A DNA stretch of 64,000 nucleotides from DATFRY01 sp963764695. Its GTDB lineage: Bacteria; Myxococcota_A; Polyangia; Haliangiales; Haliangiaceae. A model generated the notes under the pieces. That model saw only the letters and a program-made list of their open reading frames with translations. It made no database searches and had not been told where the DNA came from. This document shows, piece by piece, positions 50,220 through 57,972 of the stretch. Location: assembly GCA_963764695.1 (NCBI GenBank), contig CAVXTW010000001.1:2108001-2172000 (forward strand), read 5' to 3'. Every line of letters begins with the position of its first letter. Within the stretch, counting starts at the first letter, position 1. The position numbers and the translations under genes were made by a program.

Positions 50220-52952
50220 TTGAGCACCGCCACCCGCATCCCGCGGGCGATCGCCGGTCGTGTGGCGGTGGCCACGGCCACGCTTTTCGGCATCCTGACC
50301 GCTCACTCGATGCTGGAGACGGCGCGCGACGCGCTGTTCCTGTCGTCGCTGCCGGCCTCGCGGCTGCCCTGGGTGTACCTGGTCATCGCCGGTCTGGCCG
50401 TGCTGGTGGTCCAGTTCAACCGCCGCGTGCACGGCCGGTCGTCGCGCCGGGTTCCGATCGCGCTCACGCTGTTCGGATCGGCGGTGTGCACGGCGCTCTT
50501 CTGGATGTGGGCCGGGCACGGAGAGACCTCGTTCTACGGGCTGTACGTGTGGACCGGGCTGATCGCCACCCTCGGCGTGGCCCAGCTGTGGCTGCTGGTC
50601 TCGCACGCGTTCGATCCGGCCCAGGCCAAGCGCGCCTTCGCCGTGATCGGCGCCGGCGGCCTGATCGGAGCCACCGTCGGCTCGGTGCTGGCCGGCGGTC
50701 TGGTCCGCGTCATGGGGGCGCGCGATCTGGTGCTGGTGGCCAGCGCCATCCTGGCGCTCACCGCGGTGGTGCCGGCGCTGGGCTGGCGGCGGTCCGCGAT
50801 TCCGGAGGAGCGCGCGTCGCGGCGAGCACGCGCGGAGCCGCAGCCGGAGGGCGTGTTCCAGCATCCCTACCTGCGCCGGCTGCTGCTGCTGGTCGCGCTG
50901 ACGCACATCGCGGTGACCACCGCCGATCTGCTGTTCAAGACGGCGGTCGCGTCGCTCGTCGATCCGGCCGACCTGCCGTCGTTCCTGGCCACCGTGTACG
51001 CGGTGCTCAACGGCGTGTCGCTGGTCGTGCAGCTGCTGGTCGCGTCCTGGGCGCTGCGCCGCTACGGCGTGAGCCGCGCGCTGTGGGCGCTGCCGGTCCT
51101 GCTCGCGGTCGGCGCGGTCGGCTTCGCCACCACCGCGGCGCTGGCGCCGATCCTGTTCCTCAAGCTGACCGAGGGCTCGCTGCGCCACTCGCTGCACCGC
51201 ACCGGCATCGAGCTTCTCTACCTGCCGCTGCCGGCTCAGCTGCGCGAGCGGCACAAGGTGAACATCGAGGCGGTGGGCGGGCGCGGAGGCCAGGCGGTGG
51301 CTGCCCTGGCCATGCTGGGCGCGCTGGCGCTCGGGCTCGACCTGCCCAGCCTCGCGCTGATCCTGATCGTCTTCATCGCGCTGCTCATGTTCGGCGTCGC
51401 CCTCATCAAGCACGGCTACGTCAACATGTTCCGCGAGCGGCTGCGCGACGGCACCATCGAGACGCGGGCGGAGATGCCGGCGCTCGATCTGCACTCGCTC
51501 GAGGCGCTCATCGCCGGCCTGTCCAGCCAGGAGAACGCGGTGGTGCTGTCCGCGCTCGAGCTGCTCGAGGCCAGCGGGCGCGCCGGCCTGGTCCCGCCGC
51601 TCATCCTCTACCACCCGTCCCCGGCGGTGGTGATCCGCGCCCTCGACGTCATGAACACCGGCAACCGGCGCGACTTCGTGCCGCTGGCCAGGCGACTGCT
51701 CGAGGCCCGCGACGAGGAGGTGCGCACCGCCGCCCTGCGCGCGCTGACCGCGGTGGCCGGTCCGCAGCAGCACGCCATCCTGCGCAAGGCGCTGTCGGAT
51801 CCGTCGGCACCAGTGCGCGCCACCGCGCTGGTCGGGCTCATCGTGTCGCGCGGCGACGCCGAGCAGTTCGCCGACGAGGTGCGCGCCGTGCTGGACGCGC
51901 CCGACCGCGAGGCCCGGGTGGCGCTCGCGCGCGCGATCCGGCGCAGCCCGGGGCCGGCCTTCGGCGACATCGTGAGGCAGCTGGCCGCGGTCGACGAGCC
52001 GGAGGTGCAGGCGGAGGCGGCCGGCATCGCCGCGGCGGCGCCGCACGAGTCGTTCCTGCCGCTGCTCCTGCCCATGCTGGCCAGCCGGGTCGCGCGTCCC
52101 GAGGCGCGCGCCGCCATGATCGCGATCGGCCGGCCGGCGCTGGCCGCCCTCGAGCAGGCCATGGGCGATCCGTCGGTGCCGCGCCGGCTGCGCGTGCACC
52201 TGCCGCGCACGGTCAGCAAGTTCGGCAGCGTGGCGGCGGCCGGCGTGCTGTCGCGACGCCTGGAGGGGGAGCTTGACGAGGTCGTGGCCCACCAGATCCT
52301 GCGCGGGCTCGGACGCCTGGTCGCCGAGAACGAGCTCGTCCGGATCGATCTCGATCTTGTCGAGCGCAACCTGACCGCGGTCTTGACCCGCGCCACCACG
52401 CTGCTGGGCTGGCGGCTCACCATCGCCGAGCACATGGCCGCCAGCGCCACGACCCCGGCCGGCCTGCTCCTGGTCGAGCTCCTGCGCGAGAAGGAGGAGA
52501 CCTCGACCGAGCGCGCGTTCCGGCTGCTCGGCCTGCGCCACCCGGAGGAGGACATGCACGCGGTCTACATCGGCCTGCACTCCGGCGACCCGCACGGGGC
52601 CGCGTCCGGGCGCGAGCTGGTCGAGCATCTGGTCGGCGGCGAGATGCGGGAGGCGCTCCTGGCGCTGGTCGCGCACGGCGATCACGACGACGGTGAGCGG
52701 CTGGCGCTGGCCCAGCCGTTCGCGGTGCCGGCGGCCGGGCTGGCCGACACGCTGCGCGCCATGATGGCCGACCCGAGCGACGCGGTCGTCGGCCTGACCG
52801 CCCACTACATCGCCGAGCTCGACGCCGCCGAGATCACCGGGACCGACCCGAATCTCCTGTCGTCGCTGGACACGCGAACCGGCAGCTGGATCGACGCCGC
52901 CAACCAGGTGCTGCACGCGATGCGCGCCACCAGGGAGCCCCTTGCCGGCTGA
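50220..52952 (+). CDS. nucleotide-translocase-like membrane protein fused to HEAT repeats
   Basis: 910 residues. The first about 410 hold some 10-12 membrane helices of the ATP/ADP antiporter (Npt/TLC)-MFS type: ATLFGILTAHSMLETARDALFLSSLPASRLPWVYLVIAGLAVLVVQF at the N-terminus and LKLTEGSLRHSLHRTGIELLYLPLPAQLRERHKVNIEAVGGRGGQAVAAL near helix 9. The last about 480 are HEAT-like helical pairs (SLEALIAGLSSQENAVVLSALELLE, DEEVRTAALRALTAVAG). Npt proteins exchange ATP for ADP in energy parasites; free-living bacteria carry such homologues with unknown substrate. It starts at TTG 50220 with GGTGGG-like bases upstream. It overlaps the cNMP-binding gene by 11 bp. Confidence 0.82.
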   Translation: MSTATRIPRAIAGRVAVATATLFGILTAHSMLETARDALFLSSLPASRLPWVYLVIAGLAVLVVQFNRRVHGRSSRRVPIALTLFGSAVCTALFWMWAGHGETSFYGLYVWTGLIATLGVAQLWLLVSHAFDPAQAKRAFAVIGAGGLIGATVGSVLAGGLVRVMGARDLVLVASAILALTAVVPALGWRRSAIPEERASRRARAEPQPEGVFQHPYLRRLLLLVALTHIAVTTADLLFKTAVASLVDPADLPSFLATVYAVLNGVSLVVQLLVASWALRRYGVSRALWALPVLLAVGAVGFATTAALAPILFLKLTEGSLRHSLHRTGIELLYLPLPAQLRERHKVNIEAVGGRGGQAVAALAMLGALALGLDLPSLALILIVFIALLMFGVALIKHGYVNMFRERLRDGTIETRAEMPALDLHSLEALIAGLSSQENAVVLSALELLEASGRAGLVPPLILYHPSPAVVIRALDVMNTGNRRDFVPLARRLLEARDEEVRTAALRALTAVAGPQQHAILRKALSDPSAPVRATALVGLIVSRGDAEQFADEVRAVLDAPDREARVALARAIRRSPGPAFGDIVRQLAAVDEPEVQAEAAGIAAAAPHESFLPLLLPMLASRVARPEARAAMIAIGRPALAALEQAMGDPSVPRRLRVHLPRTVSKFGSVAAAGVLSRRLEGELDEVVAHQILRGLGRLVAENELVRIDLDLVERNLTAVLTRATTLLGWRLTIAEHMAASATTPAGLLLVELLREKEETSTERAFRLLGLRHPEEDMHAVYIGLHSGDPHGAASGRELVEHLVGGEMREALLALVAHGDHDDGERLALAQPFAVPAAGLADTLRAMMADPSDAVVGLTAHYIAELDAAEITGTDPNLLSSLDTRTGSWIDAANQVLHAMRATREPLAG

Positions 52953-53889
52953 GCGCCGCCGCCAGGACGACCGCCCGGGCGGTCTGGAGCGCGTCATGAA
53001 GCTGCGCTCCTTCGACGCCTTCGCCGGCCTGCCCCCGGCCCACCTGGCCGTGCTGGCCGAGCTGGCCGAGGAGCGCTTCTTTCCGGCCGGAGCGATGATC
53101 CAGCAGGAGGGGACGCCGGCGCGACACATCCATTACCTTGTCGAGGGGGAGGTCGAGATCCGGCGGCGCGGGCGCCCGGTGCGCCGGCTCGGTCCGCTCT
53201 CGGTGGTCAACGGGCTGGCGGCGCTGGCCCGCGTGCAGCACGGCCACGAGGTGGTGGCGGTCGCCGACGCCACGTCGCTGTCGTTCACGCACGAGGACCA
53301 GATCGACGTCTTCGAGGACAACTTCGAGATCCTCGCCGGGGTGCTGCGCGGCGTGGCCGGGGCGCTGCTCGATGCACGCGCGCAGGCCGGGCCGGCCGCG
53401 CCGAGCGAGTCGGCGCCCCCGCCCAGGGCCGACCGGCCGCTGGGCCTGGTCAACAAGATCACCGCGCTGCGCCGGGCCGCGCCGTACGACGACGCCCCGC
53501 TCGAGGCGCTGGCCGAGCTGGCCCGCGAGTCGCCGGAGGTGCGCCACGCGGCCGGCGAGCGACTGTGGAGCGCGGGGGACGACGCCGGATGGAGCATCGT
53601 CGTGGTGGCCGGCTGCGTGACGGCGACCGACGAGCAGGCCGGGCAGCTCCGCTTCGGCGACGGAGCCATGGCCGGCGCCCTCGAGAGCATGGCCGGCCGC
53701 GCGCGCCGCTTCGACGCGGTCGCCGAGACCGACGTCATCGGCGTCCGGGTCAACGGCGGCACGCTGCTGGACATCCTCGAGGACCACACCGACATGGCGC
53801 TGGGCCTCCTGCACAGCCTGGCGCGCGACGTGCTGGCCCTGCGCGAGCGCCTCGCCGCGGGCCGCAGCGCCGAGGTCGAACCGGCCTGA
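52942..53889 (+). CDS. cyclic-nucleotide-binding-domain protein coupled to the translocase
   Basis: 315 residues without a DNA-binding domain. Residues about 20-140 form a cNMP-binding beta-roll (FAGLPPAHLAVLAELAEERFFPAGAMIQQEGTPARHIHYLVEGEVEI); a second, degenerate copy follows at about 190-300 (ERLWSAGDDAGWSIVVVAGCVTA). The canonical phosphate-binding Arg/Glu cassette is not clear in either, so ligand binding is uncertain. TTG 52942, with AGGGAG four bases upstream, overlaps the end of the translocase gene. In several bacteria transporter, HEAT and cNMP parts are joined in one protein, so this gene is probably the split-off regulatory end. ATG 52996 is an alternative start. Confidence 0.8.
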   Translation: MPAERRRQDDRPGGLERVMKLRSFDAFAGLPPAHLAVLAELAEERFFPAGAMIQQEGTPARHIHYLVEGEVEIRRRGRPVRRLGPLSVVNGLAALARVQHGHEVVAVADATSLSFTHEDQIDVFEDNFEILAGVLRGVAGALLDARAQAGPAAPSESAPPPRADRPLGLVNKITALRRAAPYDDAPLEALAELARESPEVRHAAGERLWSAGDDAGWSIVVVAGCVTATDEQAGQLRFGDGAMAGALESMAGRARRFDAVAETDVIGVRVNGGTLLDILEDHTDMALGLLHSLARDVLALRERLAAGRSAEVEPA

Positions 53890-53930
53890 TCTGGCGGCCG
53901 CGGGGCGCTCGCGGATCCATTGCGCTGGCC

Positions 53931-53936
53931 TACACT
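53931..53936 (+). promoter_or_regulatory. -10 box TACACT, leaderless start of adenosine deaminase
   Basis: TACACT lies 6 bp before ATG 53943, so +1 falls on the start codon. No Shine-Dalgarno sequence is present. Confidence 0.5.
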
Positions 53937-53942
53937 GCGGCC

Positions 53943-54851
53943 ATGGTCGTCCTCGCCGACCTCCACCGCCACCTCGACGGCTCGCTGCGGCCGGCGACCC
54001 TCGCCGAGCTGCTCGGACAGGCCGGGCGCGCGCCGCCCGACGATCTGCTGTTCCACCGCGGCATGGGGCTGGCCGGGGCGCTGTCGCGCTTCACGCTGAC
54101 CCTGTCGGTGCTGCAGCGGCCGGCTTCGGTCCGCCGGGTCGCCGACGAGATGTGCGTCGACGCGGCCGCGGATGGCGTGACCACCCTCGAGATCCGCTTC
54201 GCGCCGCAGCTGCATGGGCAGGACGGCGCGTCGATCGAGGCGATCATCGACGCGGCGATCGAGGGCTGCGACGGCCGGGCCGGGCTGCTGCTGTGCGGGC
54301 TGTACGGCGAGCCGCCGGCGGTGCTCGACGGCCTTGTCGACGCGGCGCGCTCGCGGCCCGGCGTGGTCGGCATCGACCTGGCGGGCAGCCCGTCGAGCGG
54401 TGACAGCTTCGCGCTCGCGGTCCATGCGCCGGCCTTTCGCCGCGCCGCCGACATCGGGCTCGGCCGCACCGTGCACGCCGGCGAGGGGCGGCCGCCCGCC
54501 GAGATCCGGACCGCCATCGTCGAGCTGGGCGCGCAGCGGATCGGCCACGGCACCACGCTGCTGGACGACCCGTCGCTGGTCGAGCTGGTCATCGAGCGCG
54601 GCGTGACAGTCGAGGCCTGTCCGACCAGCAACGTCCACACCGGCGCGATCGCCGACATCGCCGACCACCCGCTGCCGCGCTGGCTCGACCTCGGCGTGCG
54701 CACCTGCATCAACACCGACAACACGCTGTTCTCCGACACCACGTCGTCGGTCGAGCACCGGCGCGCCGCTGGGATCCCGGGCATGGACGGCGAGCGCCTG
54801 GCCCGCGCCATCGCGCACGGCCACGCCGCGGCGTTTCGGCGCCGAGCCTGA
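53943..54851 (+). CDS. adenosine deaminase family protein
   Basis: 302-residue metal-dependent TIM-barrel hydrolase. DLHRHLDGS gives the metal His-x-His (His8, His10), TVHAGEG the third metal His and catalytic Glu, RIGHGTTL the His that activates water, CPTSNVHTGA and CINTDN the metal Asp. It deaminates adenosine or a related purine to the inosine form. The residue after the metal Asp is Asn (TDN) where mammalian enzymes have TDD; this occurs in other bacterial members, so substrate preference may differ. The frame is open from 53565; TACACT six bases upstream fixes ATG 53943. Confidence 0.87.
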   Translation: MVVLADLHRHLDGSLRPATLAELLGQAGRAPPDDLLFHRGMGLAGALSRFTLTLSVLQRPASVRRVADEMCVDAAADGVTTLEIRFAPQLHGQDGASIEAIIDAAIEGCDGRAGLLLCGLYGEPPAVLDGLVDAARSRPGVVGIDLAGSPSSGDSFALAVHAPAFRRAADIGLGRTVHAGEGRPPAEIRTAIVELGAQRIGHGTTLLDDPSLVELVIERGVTVEACPTSNVHTGAIADIADHPLPRWLDLGVRTCINTDNTLFSDTTSSVEHRRAAGIPGMDGERLARAIAHGHAAAFRRRA

Positions 54852-54956
54852 AGGGGATCACGGCGATCAACGGGCGCCGCGGCGGCCCGGCGCCTGCAAC
54901 GGTTCTGCAACCGTTCCTGTGACCGCTTCACCCGGATGCCGGCACGGGATGGCGCC

Positions 54957-54962
54957 TATACT
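54957..54962 (+). promoter_or_regulatory. -10 box TATACT before the ABC ATPase
   Basis: TATACT (five of six to consensus) lies 12 bp before TTG 54975 and downstream of ATG 54936. If it is the promoter of this operon the ATG cannot be the start. Confidence 0.45.
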
Positions 54963-54974
54963 GATGATGGGCCC

Positions 54975-55730
54975 TTGATCCGACTGGAACAGGTGGAGAA
55001 GAGCTTCGGCGCCACCCGAGCCCTCGATCGCGTCAGCTTCGCGGTGCAGCGGGGCGAGGTGGTCGGGCTGGTCGGACCCAACGGCGCCGGCAAGACCACG
55101 GCGCTGCGGGTGCTGTCAGGGTTTCTGCGCCCGGACGGCGGCGCGGTGTGGGTCAACGGGATCGACGCGGTGGCGCGGCGGCGCGAGGCCGCGACCCGCA
55201 TCGGCTACCTGCCGGAGGGACCGCCGCTCTACCCGGAGCTGCGAGTGGAGGAGCACCTGCGCTTCCGCGCTCGCCTCAAGGGCGTGCCGCGCCGCGAGCT
55301 GGCCGCGCGCGTCAACGAGGTGCTCGAGCGAGTGTCGGCCACCGACCGGCGCCGCGTCCTGATCGGCCGGCTGTCGCGCGGCTACCGGCAGCGCATCGGG
55401 CTGGCCGACGCGCTGCTCGGCCGCCCCGACGTGCTCCTGCTCGACGAGCCGACATCGGGGCTCGATCCGGCCCAGGTGCGCGACCTGCGCAAGCTGCTGG
55501 TCGAGCTGGCCGGCGATCGCGCGGTGGTGCTGTCGTCGCACGCGCTGGCCGAGCTGGAGGCGGTGGCCGCGCGGCTCGTGGTGCTGTCCGCAGGCCGGGT
55601 CGCCGGCGACGGCCGTCCCGACGAGCTGCGGGCGCGCTTCGGGCTCGAGGCGGGCGCCTCGCTCGAGGAGGTGTTCCTGGCCGCGACCGAGGGCCGCCAA
55701 GCCGAAGGCGGCGAAGGCGGCGAGGCATGA
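54975..55730 (+). CDS. ABC transporter ATPase, GldA/CcmA-like
   Basis: 251-residue ATP-binding subunit. Walker A GPNGAGKTT, a Q-loop-like GYLPEGPPLYPELRV, signature LSRGYRQRIGLADAL (LSRGYRQ), Walker B VLLLDEPTSGLDPAQ and the H-loop SSHALAELE are all present. The sequence and the next gene place it with GldA-type exporters. I start at TTG 54975 (MIRLEQVEKSFGATRAL), which gives a standard ABC N-terminus and follows TATACT; ATG 54936 is the alternative. The stop overlaps the permease start (ATGA). Confidence 0.87.
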   Translation: MIRLEQVEKSFGATRALDRVSFAVQRGEVVGLVGPNGAGKTTALRVLSGFLRPDGGAVWVNGIDAVARRREAATRIGYLPEGPPLYPELRVEEHLRFRARLKGVPRRELAARVNEVLERVSATDRRRVLIGRLSRGYRQRIGLADALLGRPDVLLLDEPTSGLDPAQVRDLRKLLVELAGDRAVVLSSHALAELEAVAARLVVLSAGRVAGDGRPDELRARFGLEAGASLEEVFLAATEGRQAEGGEGGEA

Positions 55731-57964
55731 GCGGGGGCGGCGCGACCGCGCGCGTGCTGGCCATGGCGCGGCGCGAGCTGCTGGCCATGTTCCACGCGCC
55801 GATCGCGTACGTGGTGATGGTGCTGTTCCTGGCCCTGGAGGGCTTCTCGTTCTGGGCCGTGGTCGAGGTGCTGGCCGATCCGTCGCGGCCGGCCGGCTAC
55901 GGCGCCGTGCTGCGCACGCACTTCGGCGGCACGTTTCTCTACTGGGCGGTGCTGTTCGCGGTGGTCGCGCTTGTCACCATGCGGCTTGTGGCGGAGGAGC
56001 GGCGGACCGGCACATGGGAGGCGCTCCTGACCACGCCGGTCGGCGAGGCCGAGGTCGTGCTCGGCAAGTGGCTGGGCGCCGCGGCGTTCTACGCGCTCCT
56101 GTGGCTGCCGACCGCGACCTATCCGATCGTGCTGGCCGCCTACGCGCCGCCCGGCACCGAGATCGACGCCGGCCCGATCCTGTCGGCCTACCTCGGGGTG
56201 GCGCTGTCGGGGGGCGGATTTCTGGCCCTGGGCCTGTGCGCGAGCGCCGCCACCGACAGCCAGGTGGTGGCCGCGGTGGTCTCGTTCGGCGCGCTGCTCG
56301 GGCTCCTCCTGTTCGGCCAGGTCGGCGACGTGGCGCGCGATCTCGACTCGCTGGCGGCGCTCGCACACCACATGGACCTGCGCGGGCACATGGACGACAT
56401 GGCGCGCGGCGCGATCGAGCTGGACGCGATCGCGCTGTTCGTCGGGCTCGCGGCGCTCGGGCTGGCCGGAGCGGTGGTGCTGGCCGCGGCCGGGCGCGGC
56501 AGTCGCGCGGCGGCTCGCCGGCGCATCGGCGCGCTGGTCCTGGTGGCCGCGTCGGTGGTGCTGGCGAATGTCCTGTCCGCGCGCCACCCGGGCGGCTGGG
56601 ACGTGAGCGCGCACCAGGTCAACCGACTGGACGAGCGCACGCGCGCGGTGCTGGCGGCGGTGCGGGCCCCGATCGAGGCGACCGTCGTGCGCCCGGAGGT
56701 GGAGGCGTTCGAGCCGATCTACGACGAGATCGATCGGGTGCTGGCCCGCATGGTGCGAGCCCAGCCGCTGCTGTCGCGACGCGATCTGGACCCGACCCGC
56801 GAGCCGGACGAGGTCGCCGCCCTGGCCGGCGAGCTGGCGCTCAGCCCGCGCGACCTGGCCGACGGCGGCGCCGTGCTGTTCGCGGGCAACGGGCGGCGGC
56901 GTGGCGTGGATCTACTCGAGCTTGCCGAGCTGGGCCGCGACGTGCACCAGGTCGGAGCCATGACCGGGTTCCGCGCCGAGGAGGCGTTCGCGCGCGCGCT
57001 GGTCGAGCTCACCGCCGCCGATCGCCCGCTCGTGTGCGTCACCAGCGGCCACGGCGAGATGCCGCTGACGGCGGAGGAGGGGCGGGCCCACTGGGGACAG
57101 GTCGGCCGGCGGCTCCTGCGCGACGGATTCGCCGTCGAGGACGCGGGCGATCTGCGCGACGGGGTGCCCCAGCGCTGCCGCGTGCTGATCGTGGCCGGCC
57201 CGCAGGCGCCGCTGTCGCCCGACTCGGCGCTGTCGGTGGCGCGCTATCTCGAGTCGGGCGGGCGGCTGCTGGTCGCGGCGCCGGATGTACCCGCGGGCGG
57301 CCAGGGCGACGTGAAGCTCGGCGCGACCGGGCTGGAGCTCTTGCTGGCCGAGTACGGTGTGGCGCTGCCGCGCGCCGTGGTTGTCGATCCGCAGGGCGCG
57401 CTCGACGTGCCGCTGGCCTGGGCCACCGCCACCGGCTACGGTGCGCACCCGATCACGGCCTCCTTCCAGGGCCGGCGACTCACCGTGTGGCAGCATCCGC
57501 GGGCGGTTCTTTACTCGGATCCGGCGTCCGGGGCGGGACGGCGCGGATGGATGCTGGTGCGCGGCTCGCCGGTGGCGTGGGGAGAGACCGACCTGGCCGC
57601 GCTGTTCGGCGGGCGCGACGTCGAGGCCGGCCCCGACGATCTGGTCGGAGCCGCTGCGGTGGCGGTTGCGGTCGAGGCGGAGAAGAGCGGCGCGCGGCTG
57701 GTGGTGCTGGGCAGCGCGACGTCGCCGTCGTCGGAGCTGGTCGGCCGCGGTCTCGGATCGGCCGATGCGCTGGTGGCGTCTGCGGTGTCGTGGCTGGCCG
57801 GTCGCACGGTCTCGCTCGACATCGGGGCCAAGACGCCCGAGTACGTGCGGCTGGTGATGAGCCCGGCAGCGCGGCGCGGTGTGTTCCTGCTCTGTGTCGT
57901 GCTGCTGCCGCTGGTGGCCGCCGGGCTGGGCGCCCTTCTGTGGTGGCGGAGGCGCCGTGGGTAG
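55727..57964 (+). CDS. fused ABC-2 permease and GldG-like protein (GldF-GldG fusion)
   Basis: 745 residues. The N-terminal about 245 hold an ABC-2 permease with six helices (ELLAMFHAPIAYVVMVLFLALEGFSF, FLYWAVLFAVVALVTMRLVAEERRTGTWEALLTTPVGEAEVVLGKWLGA). A linking helix (about 263-285) leads to a periplasmic GldG/IFT52-like domain (about 290-710: WDVSAHQVNRLDERTRAVLAAVRAPIEATVV, VCVTSGHGEMPL, VLIVAGPQAPLSPDSALSVARYLESGGRLLVA), and a last membrane helix near the C-terminus (LCVVLLPLVAAGLGALLWW). In Bacteroidetes the GldA-GldF-GldG exporter supports gliding; in other phyla its cargo is unknown. ATG 55727 overlaps the ATPase stop. Confidence 0.87.
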   Translation: MSGGGATARVLAMARRELLAMFHAPIAYVVMVLFLALEGFSFWAVVEVLADPSRPAGYGAVLRTHFGGTFLYWAVLFAVVALVTMRLVAEERRTGTWEALLTTPVGEAEVVLGKWLGAAAFYALLWLPTATYPIVLAAYAPPGTEIDAGPILSAYLGVALSGGGFLALGLCASAATDSQVVAAVVSFGALLGLLLFGQVGDVARDLDSLAALAHHMDLRGHMDDMARGAIELDAIALFVGLAALGLAGAVVLAAAGRGSRAAARRRIGALVLVAASVVLANVLSARHPGGWDVSAHQVNRLDERTRAVLAAVRAPIEATVVRPEVEAFEPIYDEIDRVLARMVRAQPLLSRRDLDPTREPDEVAALAGELALSPRDLADGGAVLFAGNGRRRGVDLLELAELGRDVHQVGAMTGFRAEEAFARALVELTAADRPLVCVTSGHGEMPLTAEEGRAHWGQVGRRLLRDGFAVEDAGDLRDGVPQRCRVLIVAGPQAPLSPDSALSVARYLESGGRLLVAAPDVPAGGQGDVKLGATGLELLLAEYGVALPRAVVVDPQGALDVPLAWATATGYGAHPITASFQGRRLTVWQHPRAVLYSDPASGAGRRGWMLVRGSPVAWGETDLAALFGGRDVEAGPDDLVGAAAVAVAVEAEKSGARLVVLGSATSPSSELVGRGLGSADALVASAVSWLAGRTVSLDIGAKTPEYVRLVMSPAARRGVFLLCVVLLPLVAAGLGALLWWRRRRG

Positions 57965-57972
57965 AGGGCGGG

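Noticed and set aside
53943..54851. Adenosine deaminase inactivated by TDD to TDN change
   Set aside because: The same Asn occurs in other bacterial members as far as I recall, and all metal ligands are present, so I treat it as functional.
54899..54934. Possible tRNA-like or hairpin sequence (GGTTCTGCAACCGTTCC)
   Set aside because: Only a short direct echo (CTGCAACG-GTTCTGCAACCG); no cloverleaf or T-loop could be drawn.
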